A stretch of DNA of 64,000 nucleotides from Chryseobacterium lactis (GCF_003815875.1 NZ_CP033924.1:3162001-3226000), one strand, 5' to 3'. Positions 53,691 through 62,400 are shown, numbered from the stretch's first letter. Translations and numbers: made by a program. The notes: generated by a model not told the origin, from the sequence alone.

Positions 53691-54998
53691 TTACAGAAAA
53701 TCTGAAACAGATCTATCCTGTTGACTTTCATATCTGCGGTTCTTAGCTTCTCCAATCTTTTGTCGAGTATAAATACTGTTATGTCCCGACAGAAGGTAAG
53801 AAACAACACAAGCGATGGCTATATAGACGCCACTTTCCACTCCGAATAATTCTATTCCCATCAGCATACAGGCCAAAGGAGTATTGGTTGCTCCCGCAAA
53901 TACGGCCACAAAACCCATTCCTGCCAACAAACCGAAAGGTAGTGGAATAAACAATGATAATGCACTTCCTAAGGTAGCTCCAATGAAAAATAAAGGAGTG
54001 ACTTCCCCTCCTTTGAATCCAGCTGAAAGCGTTATAATGGTAAAGGCCATTTTCAACGCAAAATCATATAAGGGAAGTTGTTTTTCAAAAGATTCTAGGA
54101 TGACCGGAACTCCTAATCCGATATACCGGGTAGTTCCCATAATCAATACTGCCAAAACGATGATAGTACCTCCAATAACGGGACGAAGTGGAGGGTATTT
54201 AATTTTTGATTTAAAAACAGAGCCTGCCCAATGGATAATTCTGCTAAAAGCTGCTGCACAGATTCCAAAAGCTATTCCAGCCAGAATACTATATAAGATG
54301 GGTAAAAACTCTAATTTAGGAATAAAATCGATGTGATAATGTGTGTGTTTCACTTTCCAGAGGTTAGTGACCAGATCTGCTAAAATAGCAGAAGCAAAGG
54401 CCGGAAATATGGCGTTATAACGTATTCTTCCGATTAAAAAAACTTCAAGCCCAAAAATAGCTCCCGCCAAAGGAGTTCCGAAAATTGATCCGAAACCTGC
54501 GGCAATAGCAGCAATGATCAGTGTTTTTCTTTCGTTTTTATCAAGTTTGAAAGGTTTTGTAAGCTGATCTGCAATAGCTCCGGCCATTTGTAAAGCGGTT
54601 CCTTCACGACCTGCAGAACCGCCGAAGAAATGCGTGGCAATCGTTCCAAGATACACAAAAGGAGCCATTTTAAAGGGAATAATTCCTTTAGGATCATGAA
54701 TAGTGTCAATCAGAAGGTTATTACCTGCCTCAACATCTTTACCCCAATAATAATATAAAAGCCCGATCAGAAAACCAGCTACAGGGAGCAATGCGATAAG
54801 CCACAAGTGATTTTCTCTGAAATTGGTAGCCCATTCTAAAGACTGTAAAAATCCCGCAGAAGCTGTTCCTACCAATGCTCCGATAATAATGCTGATCGAC
54901 AGCCATTTCAAAATATAAGGCAAAGCCGGAAATTTTCTGAAGAAAAAATAGGTATGAAAAATTGCTTTTTTACCAAGTGTTCGTTGATGTTTTGACAT
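53691..54998 (-). CDS. Voltage-gated chloride channel/antiporter family (CLC)
   Basis: This 435-residue CLC-family membrane protein has about ten helices. The anion-selectivity regions are visible as FGGSAGREGTALQMAGAIADQ (the GxxGREGP-type motif, with Thr at the Pro position) and GSIFGTPLAGAIFGLEV. The C-terminal MGFVAVFAGATNTPLACMLMGIELFG is also typical. Whether it acts as a channel or as an H+/Cl- exchanger is unclear; the gating glutamate appears present in GREG. No CBS domains follow. A 21-copy heptanucleotide tract lies 120 to 270 bases upstream of the start. Confidence 0.85.
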   Translation of the reverse strand: MSKHQRTLGKKAIFHTYFFFRKFPALPYILKWLSISIIIGALVGTASAGFLQSLEWATNFRENHLWLIALLPVAGFLIGLLYYYWGKDVEAGNNLLIDTIHDPKGIIPFKMAPFVYLGTIATHFFGGSAGREGTALQMAGAIADQLTKPFKLDKNERKTLIIAAIAAGFGSIFGTPLAGAIFGLEVFLIGRIRYNAIFPAFASAILADLVTNLWKVKHTHYHIDFIPKLEFLPILYSILAGIAFGICAAAFSRIIHWAGSVFKSKIKYPPLRPVIGGTIIVLAVLIMGTTRYIGLGVPVILESFEKQLPLYDFALKMAFTIITLSAGFKGGEVTPLFFIGATLGSALSLFIPLPFGLLAGMGFVAVFAGATNTPLACMLMGIELFGVESGVYIAIACVVSYLLSGHNSIYTRQKIGEAKNRRYESQQDRSVSDFL

Positions 54999-55118
54999 AA
55001 TAATCCTGATCAGTTATTGTTAATAATCTCTTAATCAGGCGTCATCAGCTTTTGTAAAGCGGTTGGGTAAGGAAGAACACCATTTCCTTTGAATAATGCA
55101 AATATATGAATTATGATA

Positions 55119-55265
55119 AAAAGATAAAAGATAAAAGATAAAAGATAAAAGATAAAAGATAAAAGATAAAAGATAAAAGATAAAAGATAAAAGATAAAAG
55201 ATAAAAGATAAAAGATAAAAGATAAAAGATAAAAGATAAAAGATAAAAGATAAAAGATAAAAGAT
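55119..55265. repeat. Perfect 21-copy heptanucleotide tandem repeat (AAAAGAT)n
   Basis: Twenty-one identical copies of AAAAGAT in a row (147 bases). On the minus strand every unit boundary reads TATCTTTT, a seven-of-eight match to the Bacteroidota -7 box. It lies upstream of the CLC gene on the strand from which that gene is read. Such perfect repeats change length by slippage, so phase or level variation is possible (inference). Confidence 0.92.
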
Positions 55266-55287
55266 ATTATCGTTAAATCTCAAAATG

Positions 55288-55315
55288 TGCTTGGCTACAT
55301 CAATAGGGCTGGGCT
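55288..55315. repeat. 28-bp dispersed repeat, copy B
   Basis: Same sequence as 52505-52532 with one T-to-C difference; here it is followed by the palindrome GGGCTTTAGCCC. Confidence 0.75.
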
Positions 55316-55330
55316 TTAGCCCAGCCTACC

Positions 55331-55798
55331 CTATAAAAACGGCTTCATTTCATCCTCAATCTGCGTTCTCAGTTCCATCAGTCTTTTGGCGTATTGTTCC
55401 TGCAACTTTTCTTCTTCTGTAGTAGGGATCCATTTCGGAACCGGAAGTTTTTTACCGTTTTCATCTACGGCCACAAATACAATAATACAGTGTGTTTTCT
55501 TGTCAAAGGTAGGTTGTTTTAGGTTTCTTGAAAATACGTTGATCGAAATATGCATGCTTGAAGTTCCGGTATAGATGACCTGAGCATCTACTTTTACGAC
55601 TTCTCCGATTTTAATAGGCTCATAAAAGCGGATTCCTCCCACATAAACCGTTACTGAATAATTTCCGCTCCATGTGGTAGCACAGGCATACCCGGCCTGA
55701 TCAATCCATTTCATTACGCTTCCTCCATGTACATTTCCTCCGTAATTAACATCTGAAGGCTCTGAAATAAACTGAAAAGTAATAGGCTTGTTCTGCAT
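55331..55798 (-). CDS. Acyl-CoA thioesterase, hotdog fold (YciA-like)
   Basis: This 155-residue hotdog-fold thioesterase has the conserved VNYGGNVHGGSVMKWIDQAGYACATTW segment (about residues 18-44). Its Asp and neighbouring residues form the catalytic end of the helix. IRFYEPIKIGEVVKVDAQVIYTGTSSMHISI follows. This is the usual length for the YciA/acyl-CoA hydrolase group, which hydrolyses fatty acyl-CoA thioesters in the cytoplasm. It is a single gene next to the repeat tract. Confidence 0.87.
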   Translation of the reverse strand: MQNKPITFQFISEPSDVNYGGNVHGGSVMKWIDQAGYACATTWSGNYSVTVYVGGIRFYEPIKIGEVVKVDAQVIYTGTSSMHISINVFSRNLKQPTFDKKTHCIIVFVAVDENGKKLPVPKWIPTTEEEKLQEQYAKRLMELRTQIEDEMKPFL

Positions 55799-55854
55799 CT
55801 TTATAAAATTTTAATAAAGTTATTTAATAATTTTCAAAGTTTTAGATTAAATCC

Positions 55855-55862
55855 TACTTTTG
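55855..55862 (+). promoter_or_regulatory. -7 promoter box of the ArsC-family gene
   Basis: TACTTTTG matches TAnnTTTG, 49 bases before the ATG at 55912. Confidence 0.5.
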
Positions 55863-55911
55863 AAAGACGAAATCATAATGAAGAGATTTTTAATAAATAA
55901 TAGAAACTATA

Positions 55912-56265
55912 ATGAAGAAAGTATTTCACCTTAATACATGTGATACCTGCAGAAAAATTTTAGCACAATTTGACCTTACCGATTGGGAACTTCGTGAAAT
56001 TAAAAAAGAACCGATCACAAAGGAAGAGCTGGCGGAAATGCATAAGAAAACAAAATCGTATGAAGCCTTATTTAGTAAAAAATCTACCCAGATCAAACTA
56101 AGAGGACTTGATGTAAAGTCTTTAACTGAAAAGGATTTTAAAGACCTGTTATTGGATCATTATACCTTTTTAAAGAGACCCGTTTTCCTTACTGACAAGG
56201 AGATTTTTGTAGGAAATGATAAAAAGAACGTAGAAGCGTTACAGGAATTTTTCGGTGTCAATTAA
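55912..56265 (+). CDS. ArsC/Spx-family protein
   Basis: This 117-residue thioredoxin-fold protein of the ArsC family has the N-terminal CDTCRKIL motif at residues 9-16. A CxxC, as here, is more like Spx/YffB than true arsenate reductase, which uses CxxxR-type sites. The C-terminal segment has KRPVFLTDKEIFVGNDKKNVEALQEFF, standard for the family. It is a redox or stress-linked protein by inference. It precedes a secreted hypothetical by 33 bases. Confidence 0.82.
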   Translation: MKKVFHLNTCDTCRKILAQFDLTDWELREIKKEPITKEELAEMHKKTKSYEALFSKKSTQIKLRGLDVKSLTEKDFKDLLLDHYTFLKRPVFLTDKEIFVGNDKKNVEALQEFFGVN

Positions 56266-56298
56266 TATCTGAAATTGTATATTTTTTATAATTGACAT

Positions 56299-56745
56299 TT
56301 GAAAACCGGAACTTTAATAATCGTATTTTGTTTTTTGAACATTGGTTTTAATGCTCAGAATAAGGCGGTCAACCAGATGAAATCTACTAAAAATAGCAAG
56401 ATAGTGGATACATTAGGCTATCTTAAAGCTTTTGAAGCCAATAAAAAAGAATATGTTGGCAAAAGCTTTTCCTTTTTATTATCAAAAATGGATAAGATGC
56501 AGCCTCAAACAATCTGGAGCGTTCCGAGTTCAGGAGATAGTACAGTGGTTACAAGGTCTTTATTCAGGTTTTCGGATATTAATTATCCTGTGATGAATGA
56601 AACCAAAATGATGATTACGTGGGAATCACAATTGCCCTATAAAACCGTAAGCTTTAATAATCAAAGAAATAAATTTTATTTTTCTGACTCTGAAAGACGA
56701 TTTTACGGAACCAGGATTGTAAAAAATATTTTAGTATATCGGTAA
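56299..56745 (+). CDS. Hypothetical secreted protein, 148 aa
   Basis: The best start is a TTG at 56299 (MKTGTLIIVFCFLNIGFNAQ), which gives a clean signal peptide ending NAQ; no ATG does so. The mature part is mixed, with SMDKMQPQTIWSVPSSG and KFYFSDSERRFYGTRIVKN near the C-terminus. I do not recognise a family. It is 33 bases downstream of the ArsC-family gene, so possibly cotranscribed with it. The start choice is a moderate-confidence inference. Confidence 0.6.
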   Translation: MKTGTLIIVFCFLNIGFNAQNKAVNQMKSTKNSKIVDTLGYLKAFEANKKEYVGKSFSFLLSKMDKMQPQTIWSVPSSGDSTVVTRSLFRFSDINYPVMNETKMMITWESQLPYKTVSFNNQRNKFYFSDSERRFYGTRIVKNILVYR

Positions 56746-56756
56746 TAAAACAAACA

Positions 56757-56792
56757 AAAAAGGATGCCTTCAGTAGAAAGCATCCTTTTTAA
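56757..56792. terminator. Convergent terminator between the hypothetical gene and gcvT
   Basis: AAAAAGGATGC pairs perfectly with GCATCCTTTTT around a 12-base loop. A and T runs on both sides let it serve both convergent transcripts. Confidence 0.8.
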
Positions 56793-56807
56793 TGTATTTT
56801 TAAACAA

Positions 56808-57884
56808 TTATACAAAAGGAGCTTTCACTACTTTTGCCGGAATGTTTTTATTTCTTACCTGAATGAAAATTTCAGAACCTAATTTGAAATAAGGCTTGTC
56901 TACATAAGCAAGACCTAATCCCACTTTTTTCATTGGAGACTGAGTTCCTGAAGTTACTTTTCCGATCACATTACCTTCAGCATCTACCACAGGATAATCA
57001 TGTCTTGGAACTCCTTTGTCAGTAAGTTCGAAACCAACTAATTTTCTGGTAACCCCTTCTTCTTTCTGCTTTGCAAAAACATCTTTGGAAACAAAATCTT
57101 TATCAAACTTTGTAATCCATCCAAGACCTGCTTCAATAGGAGAAGTCGTATCGTCGATATCATTACCGTAAAGACAGAATCCTTTTTCTAATCTTAATGT
57201 GTCTCTGGAAGCCAATCCACAAGGAACAATCCCTTCTGATTCACCTGCTTTGATGATTTCATCCCAAAGTTTTTCAGCACTTTCATTTTTGAAATAAATT
57301 TCAAAACCTCCGCTTCCGGTATAACCCGTGTTGGAAATAATGATGTCATTTACTCCTGCAACACTACCTACTGTAAAGTGGTAATAAGGAATTTCAGAAA
57401 GATTTACATCAGTTAGCTTTTGTAGAATTTCGGTAGCTTTAGGTCCCTGGATTGCCAATAATGACATTTCATCAGAGGCATTCGTCATTTTGGCTCCGAA
57501 AGTATTGTATTTTGAAATATGATTCCAGTCTTTATCAATATTGGAAGCATTTACCACCACGAAATATTTGTCATCTTCCATTTTGTAAACGATAAGATCA
57601 TCTACAATTCCTCCGTTTTCGTTCGGAAGACAAGAATATTGAGCTTTTCCGTTTTCCAGAGCATCTACATTATTGGTCGTTACCAATTGTAAAAGGTCTT
57701 TTGAACCCGGCCCTTCGATGAAAAACTGTCCCATGTGGGAAACATCAAATAATCCTGCTTTTTCTCTTACTGCAAAATGCTCTTCTGTTACTCCTGAATA
57801 TTGTACAGGCATTTCATAACCTGCGAAAGGTACGATCTTAGCTCCCAAAGAAACATGTTTGTCGTACAAGGCTGTTTTCTTCAT
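56808..57884 (-). CDS. gcvT: Glycine cleavage system aminomethyltransferase (T protein)
   Basis: GcvT transfers the methylene group of glycine from the H protein to tetrahydrofolate. The 358-residue protein starts MKKTALYDKHVSLGAKIVPFAGYEMPVQYSGV and contains FDVSHMGQFFIEGPG, the folate-binding region and GYTGSGGFEIYF, with the conserved LRLEKGFCLYGNDIDDTTSPIEAGLGW near the middle of the C-terminal half. It is the last gene of an idi - hypothetical - gcvT unit. Other gcv genes are not present here. Confidence 0.96.
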   Translation of the reverse strand: MKKTALYDKHVSLGAKIVPFAGYEMPVQYSGVTEEHFAVREKAGLFDVSHMGQFFIEGPGSKDLLQLVTTNNVDALENGKAQYSCLPNENGGIVDDLIVYKMEDDKYFVVVNASNIDKDWNHISKYNTFGAKMTNASDEMSLLAIQGPKATEILQKLTDVNLSEIPYYHFTVGSVAGVNDIIISNTGYTGSGGFEIYFKNESAEKLWDEIIKAGESEGIVPCGLASRDTLRLEKGFCLYGNDIDDTTSPIEAGLGWITKFDKDFVSKDVFAKQKEEGVTRKLVGFELTDKGVPRHDYPVVDAEGNVIGKVTSGTQSPMKKVGLGLAYVDKPYFKLGSEIFIQVRNKNIPAKVVKAPFV

Positions 57885-57893
57885 ATTTAATTT

Positions 57894-58358
57894 TTATTTC
57901 TTTATTTTAAAACTGTTGAAAGTCTCATTGAATAGGGTCATATAGTTTCCGTTCCAGAATTTCTGGCCGCAATTGATGCTTACCAGATACAGATCTTTAT
58001 CCTTTTGAAAGGCTCTTGTAATCCAGAACAGTTTTTCTTTTTGATCAAAATATTCGTAGAAGTATTCTGTATACCCTTTTTTGCTTTTGCTTTGCTTGAT
58101 CTTGCTTTCTTCATCGCCCGATTTATAAAGAGCCAGGATGAATTTTTTCATTTCCCCTTTCGGCAGGGCCAGATCGTGGTACTCCGAAATGGTAATCGCT
58201 CCGATTTCATTGGTTGGGAAAATATTGACAATATCACTGTCATTGGTAGATTTCCAACCTTCAGGAACGTTAATGGAATAATTGGGGCTGTCGTATACTT
58301 TTTGAGCAAAAAAAAGACTTACCGTTAAAAAAGCGGATAAAAGCAATATTTTTTTCAT
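57894..58358 (-). CDS. Hypothetical secreted protein, 154 aa
   Basis: The signal peptide (MKKILLLSAFLTVSLFFAQ) is followed by a short beta-rich domain: KVYDSPNYSINVPEGWKSTNDSDIVNIFPTN is the pattern of PsbP-like or DUF1795-type folds, but this is only a resemblance. It starts immediately next to the idi stop (58358/58359) and ends 9 bases before gcvT, so it is cotranscribed with both. No function can be assigned. Confidence 0.65.
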   Translation of the reverse strand: MKKILLLSAFLTVSLFFAQKVYDSPNYSINVPEGWKSTNDSDIVNIFPTNEIGAITISEYHDLALPKGEMKKFILALYKSGDEESKIKQSKSKKGYTEYFYEYFDQKEKLFWITRAFQKDKDLYLVSINCGQKFWNGNYMTLFNETFNSFKIKK

Positions 58359-58868
58359 CTAAAAATGGTGTTTATATTCTTCAAGAATGATTTTGAACCA
58401 TTCTGTAAAATTTTCAGGAGATTCTGCAATTTCTTTGTCGAGATCTTCTGGAGAAATAAATCTTACTTCTTCCACTTCATCTTTATTTAGATTAAAATCC
58501 GATTCATGATTTCCTACAAATACATGGTCCAGTTCATGTTCCCATAAACCACCGCCAACATCTGCTTTGTAGATAAAATTGAATTTTTCTGAAAGTTCGG
58601 TCTCTATTCCCAATTCCTCCTGCAACCTGCGTTGTGCTCCGGCAAGATAAGTTTCTCCTTCTCTGGGATGGGAGCATACTGCATTGGTCCATTGACTGGG
58701 AGAATGGTATTTTCCTGAAGCTCTTTTCTGAAGAAGCATTTCGCCTTTGCTGTTGAAGAGGAATACTGAAAAAGCACGGTGCAAAAGGCCATTGATGTGA
58801 GCCTGCTGTTTCTCCATCAGACCCAAAACTTTATCTTCAGGATTTACTAAAACTACAAATTCTTCCAT
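58359..58868 (-). CDS. idi: Isopentenyl-diphosphate delta-isomerase, type I
   Basis: IDI interconverts IPP and DMAPP in isoprenoid synthesis. The 169-residue Nudix protein has the first catalytic Cys in WTNAVCSHPREGETYLAGAQRRLQEELGIE, which also carries the Nudix-like box, and the metal-binding residues in GGGLWEHELDHVFVG. The N-terminus (EEFVVLVNPEDKVLGLMEKQQAH) is typical. The -7 box TACATTTG (58874-58881, minus strand) is just 5 bases from the ATG, implying an almost leaderless mRNA. Confidence 0.93.
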   Translation of the reverse strand: MEEFVVLVNPEDKVLGLMEKQQAHINGLLHRAFSVFLFNSKGEMLLQKRASGKYHSPSQWTNAVCSHPREGETYLAGAQRRLQEELGIETELSEKFNFIYKADVGGGLWEHELDHVFVGNHESDFNLNKDEVEEVRFISPEDLDKEIAESPENFTEWFKIILEEYKHHF

Positions 58869-58873
58869 TCCTA

Positions 58874-58881
58874 CAAATGTA
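58874..58881 (-). promoter_or_regulatory. -7 promoter box of the idi unit
   Basis: Minus-strand TACATTTG, exact TAnnTTTG match, five bases upstream of the idi ATG. Confidence 0.5.
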
Positions 58882-59214
58882 AGTGTAATAAATGTATTTT
58901 GGAAATTTTTAGATAAACATCATGTTTTTGAATGAAAAAGACAAAATCTAAAAATAAGGGAATACACAGCTTTATATAAGGTAAATTAAAGATAAGGATT
59001 TCACTTTTTGCCGATTTGCCGTTTCCTGCTTCTTATTTTTTAAACATATTTAAAACCTGAAAACGAAAATTTTTAACCATAATTAGTGAAATGATTGATA
59101 AAATATTGATATTATTCATTAAATAATTGTTTTTATAGTAAAATTTTAACATAAATGAAGATTAATAAGTCCTGTACTTCTAAAAACCTTAACTTTGTTA
59201 CTTAACAAGTACAG
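58882..59214. other. Divergent intergenic region between idi and the HAD gene
   Basis: AT-rich, with no credible ORF. The plus-strand -7 box TAACTTTG at 59190-59197 lies 17 bases before the ATG at 59215. No palindrome or RNA structure stood out. Confidence 0.5.
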
Positions 59215-59625
59215 ATGGAATTAGAATACATTGAACATTTGAGTCCTATTCTTAAGGATGGAGTAAAAAATTACTTAATAGACATTGACGGAACCATTAC
59301 AGACGATGTTCCCAATGAAGAACCGGAAAGAATGGTTACCTGTGAGCCTTATCCCGACGCATTGGAAACCATCAACAAATGGTATGATGAAGGACATCAG
59401 ATCTGTTTTTTCACTTCAAGAACTGAAAATCTGAAGCAAATCACCATCGACTGGCTGGATAAACATGGTTTTAAATACCATAGCGTACTCTGCGGAAAAC
59501 CGAGAGGCGGAAATTACCACTGGATAGATAACCACCTGGTAAGAGCTACAAGATATAAAGGCAGATTTACAGATTTGGTAGAAAAGCAAGTAACGATCGA
59601 AGTCTTTAAGGAAGACGGAGAATAA
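59215..59625 (+). CDS. HAD-superfamily hydrolase-like protein
   Basis: This 136-residue small HAD-type protein has motif I NYLIDIDGTITDDVPN (DxDGT, about residues 22-27), the Thr/Ser of motif II in CFFTSRTENLKQ, the Lys of motif III in VLCGKPRGGNYHW, and the acidic motif IV in WIDNHLVRA. Homologues are often named phosphoheptose isomerase or LNS2-like, but the sequence shows only the phosphatase fold. It lies 80 bases upstream of a phosphoglycerate dehydrogenase-like gene, so a step in serine-linked phosphate metabolism is possible. Confidence 0.82.
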   Translation: MELEYIEHLSPILKDGVKNYLIDIDGTITDDVPNEEPERMVTCEPYPDALETINKWYDEGHQICFFTSRTENLKQITIDWLDKHGFKYHSVLCGKPRGGNYHWIDNHLVRATRYKGRFTDLVEKQVTIEVFKEDGE

Positions 59626-59705
59626 AATTATAACTGAGAGATTTAAAGATTAAATGTGTATACTTTAATTTTTAAATCTTTTTACTTTTTAATATACGAG
59701 TATTT

Positions 59706-60665
59706 ATGAAAGTTTTAGCAAACGACGGCCTGGATCAATCTGGAATTGATGCATTACAAGAAAAAGGCTTTGAAGTCATTACGACAAAAGTTCCACAGGA
59801 GTTTTTGGTGGAATATATTAACGAGCACAAGATCCGTACTTTACTGGTAAGAAGTGCTACGCAGGTAAGAAAAGATATTATTGACGGATGCCCGTCCATC
59901 GAAATCATCGGTAGAGGTGGAGTCGGAATGGATAATATTGATGTAGATTATGCAAGAGAAAAAGGAATCCATGTGATCAATACACCTTCTGCGTCTTCGG
60001 AATCGGTGGCCGAGCTTGTTTTTGCTCATTTGTTTTCAGGAGCCAGATTCCTTCAGGATTCCAATAGAAAGATGCCTTTGGTAGGTGATACAGAGTTTGC
60101 CGGACTTAAAAAAGCGTATGCTGCAGGTATCGAATTAAGAGGAAAGACCATTGGAATTATCGGTATGGGAAGAATAGGACAGGAGGTAGCAAGAATCGCT
60201 CTTGGACTTGGAATGAGAGTAGTTGCAGCTGATAACAATGTGGGAAGAGCCAGTATCAAAGTGAAATTCTATAACAACCAGTTTATCAATGTTGATATAG
60301 AAACAGAATCATTACAGGATGTTTTAAAGCACTCAGATTTTATCACATTACACGTTCCCGCTCAGAAGGAAGGCTATATGATTGGTAAAAATGAATTTGA
60401 AATGATGAAGGACGGCGTCGCTGTTGTCAACTGTTCCCGTGGAGGTGTGATTGATGAAACAGCTTTAATTGAAGCCCTTGATTCCGGAAAGCTAAGATTT
60501 GCAGGCTTGGATGTTTTCATCAACGAACCTACACCATCCAAAGAAATTTTAAACCACTCTAAAATCTCTCTGACTCCTCATACAGGAGCTTCTACCCTTG
60601 AAGCCCAGGATAGAATAGGTCTTTCTCTGGCAGAGCAGATTTCAAGTATTTTACAAATTCACTAA
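59706..60665 (+). CDS. D-3-phosphoglycerate dehydrogenase-like 2-hydroxyacid dehydrogenase
   Basis: This 319-residue D-2-hydroxyacid dehydrogenase, likely the first step of serine synthesis, has the NAD site GKTIGIIGMGRIGQEVARIALGLGMRVVAAD, the catalytic Arg in NCSRGGVIDETAL, Glu in GLDVFINEP and His in LTPHTGAST. It is the short form without the C-terminal ACT domain of E. coli SerA. Another hydroxyacid substrate is possible. A convergent terminator follows. Confidence 0.87.
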   Translation: MKVLANDGLDQSGIDALQEKGFEVITTKVPQEFLVEYINEHKIRTLLVRSATQVRKDIIDGCPSIEIIGRGGVGMDNIDVDYAREKGIHVINTPSASSESVAELVFAHLFSGARFLQDSNRKMPLVGDTEFAGLKKAYAAGIELRGKTIGIIGMGRIGQEVARIALGLGMRVVAADNNVGRASIKVKFYNNQFINVDIETESLQDVLKHSDFITLHVPAQKEGYMIGKNEFEMMKDGVAVVNCSRGGVIDETALIEALDSGKLRFAGLDVFINEPTPSKEILNHSKISLTPHTGASTLEAQDRIGLSLAEQISSILQIH

Positions 60666-60672
60666 TTGAAAT

Positions 60673-60708
60673 AAAAAAGCAGTCTCTATCGGGACTGCTT
60701 TTTTATTT
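60673..60708. terminator. Convergent terminator between serA-like and PNGase F genes
   Basis: AAAAAAGCAGTC pairs with GACTGCTTTTTT around a short loop, with A and T runs on both sides. Confidence 0.83.
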
Positions 60709-60712
60709 GATA

Positions 60713-61756
60713 TTAATCGGTAACAACTGGAGCATTTATGGGAGTATTGCTTTTTGCAATTACAAAAGTAGAGATCGCATAAAATGCATTACCATTAGAT
60801 CCGTTATTGGTCCAGTCCTGTAATTTGTATTCATAACTGAATTTGTTTGGAATCAAGGCGTTGTTTAGAATGTCAATTCGAGTGGGTACTATCATTCCCG
60901 GGCACCATCCGGCTCTATCCGGTTTCCAGTTTCCCGGAGCCTGATTATCGATTGGATTATTAGCACATCCTAAAGGAGCCAGCTGATGGGGAAATGTGTT
61001 TACATTATTGATTGCAATATTGTGGGTTCTGAAACACCATTCTGCACATGTTCTTCCTCCTGCGTCACTGGGAGTAGCCTGTCCCCAACCTGATATAATA
61101 GTTCTCAGATAAGCTTTTTGTGTGTTAGCAGGGAGTTGGATATTTTTTTTAAGATTCAGACTGTGAGTTTTACCATATGGGATGCCTTCATTAGAAGATT
61201 TGTTGTATTGAATGACAGGAATCACTGCTGAATATTTGTAATCAGGAGTACCATAAATAAAATCGAAATCTAAACTATATTCTCTTCCTTTAGCTAGCCA
61301 CGTTTCAGTATAAATTTTTAATTCAGTCTTTCCAGTCAGAAGAGATTTAAAGTCCGTAACATCAATTTCTAATCCACGTGGCATCTTCTCTGTCCCTACC
61401 CAGTAAGGCGTAATAAAACGGCCGATTTCGTACCATTCACCAGTGCTCTTGTTTTTTACATATACATTTGCGTAACGATCCCATTCATCACATGTTTTAT
61501 TAGGACAATCATTTTTAATAAACATTTTAATCGTTTTTACGTTGGCAATGTCTGTAGGAAGTGTAAATGTTCCTTCTGCACTTTGAGACAATCCATCTCC
61601 AAATGCATTCATTACTTTATTGAATGTTTTTACATTTACCGTTCCTTCTGTCATGACAGGTTGTTCAACGACCGGAATAGTGTTATCAACACCTTTACAA
61701 GACAATATACCTGCAAAAACATATGCAGATATTCCCAAAATAAGTAGTTTTTTCAT
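60713..61756 (-). CDS. Peptide-N-glycosidase F (PNGase F) homologue
   Basis: PNGase F removes N-linked glycans by cleaving the Asn-GlcNAc bond, converting Asn to Asp. The 347-residue protein is close to the Elizabethkingia meningoseptica enzyme along its whole mature length. The residues known to be catalytic there are present at the same places: Asp93 (CDEWD), Glu151 (TETWLAK) and Glu239 (CAEWC), equal to 60, 118 and 206 of the mature reference enzyme. The signal peptide ends in a lipobox-like ILSC (Cys20), so it may be a lipoprotein rather than fully secreted. It is a single gene. Confidence 0.95.
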   Translation of the reverse strand: MKKLLILGISAYVFAGILSCKGVDNTIPVVEQPVMTEGTVNVKTFNKVMNAFGDGLSQSAEGTFTLPTDIANVKTIKMFIKNDCPNKTCDEWDRYANVYVKNKSTGEWYEIGRFITPYWVGTEKMPRGLEIDVTDFKSLLTGKTELKIYTETWLAKGREYSLDFDFIYGTPDYKYSAVIPVIQYNKSSNEGIPYGKTHSLNLKKNIQLPANTQKAYLRTIISGWGQATPSDAGGRTCAEWCFRTHNIAINNVNTFPHQLAPLGCANNPIDNQAPGNWKPDRAGWCPGMIVPTRIDILNNALIPNKFSYEYKLQDWTNNGSNGNAFYAISTFVIAKSNTPINAPVVTD

Positions 61757-61944
61757 AATGTATCTTTTTTTGATATCATTGTGAAATTAACCTTTTTATT
61801 TTTTATATATCAATATTAAGTGATTTAATTGTTGATTTGTGTATAGAATTCTTATTTATTTTAGATTGTCTTTAAATAGTGTTGGAGTTGGGGGTAAATG
61901 AAATAAAATTTTCAATGAAGTTAAAAAGTTTAAATTGACGCATA

Positions 61945-61982
61945 AAAAAACCGGAAAAGTTTATACTATTCCGGTTTTTTAT
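61945..61982 (-). terminator. Terminator after mscL
   Basis: AAAAAACCGGAA pairs with TTCCGGTTTTTT around a 12-base loop, 40 bases beyond the mscL stop. Confidence 0.78.
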
Positions 61983-62019
61983 AGATATGCCATGCCACGT
62001 AATTGGCATTAAACATTGA

Positions 62020-62400
62020 TTATATATTGTTTTTGCTTTTCAAAAGATCTCTGATCTCAGTCAGTAACTTCTGATCTTCTGTTGGACCTGCAGGAGCCGG
62101 AGCATCTTTCTTGCTGATTTTGTTTGCACCTTTAATGATCCAGAAAAGAACCATAGCGATACACAAAAAGCTGATTACTGCAGAAAGGAAGTTTCCATAG
62201 GCAACACCATTCCAATTAAGTTTAGCGATATTTTCAGCGCCTGCAGCTTTCAATGCCGGATTTAATAGCAATGGAGTTACAACATCTTCTACCAATGATG
62301 TTACAATTTTACCGAATGCTGCTCCAATGATAACACCGACAGCCAGATCAAGTACATTGCCTTTAAAAGCAAACTCTTTAAATTCTTTAACAAATCCCAT
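62020..62400 (-). CDS. mscL: Large-conductance mechanosensitive channel
   Basis: MscL opens under membrane tension to release solutes during hypo-osmotic shock. The 126-residue protein has the characteristic first helix MGFVKEFKEFAFKGNVLDLAVGVIIGAAFGKIVTSLVEDVVTPLL, a periplasmic loop (NPALKAAGAENIAKLNWNGVAYGNF) and a second helix (FLSAVISFLCIAMVLFWIIKG). It ends in a cytoplasmic tail (TEIRDLLKSK). The length is normal. The -7 box TATTTTTG lies at 62429-62436 on the minus strand. Confidence 0.96.
   Translation of the reverse strand: MGFVKEFKEFAFKGNVLDLAVGVIIGAAFGKIVTSLVEDVVTPLLLNPALKAAGAENIAKLNWNGVAYGNFLSAVISFLCIAMVLFWIIKGANKISKKDAPAPAGPTEDQKLLTEIRDLLKSKNNI

Larger units (their letters stand above)
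54999..55330. other. Intergenic region between the CLC gene and the thioesterase gene
   Basis: 332 bases holding the 21-copy AAAAGAT tract (55119-55265) and copy B of the dispersed repeat (55288-55315). An open frame on the minus strand through the tract translates as a seven-residue repeat and is rejected as a gene. Confidence 0.6.

Noticed and set aside
53884..54336. 150-codon plus-strand ORF opposite the CLC gene
   Set aside because: Antisense shadow of a clear membrane protein.
55035..55283. Minus-strand ORF through the heptanucleotide tract, translating as FYLLSFI repeats
   Set aside because: It is the three-frame-periodic reading of a 7-base repeat and starts with TTG; there is no independent sign of a gene.
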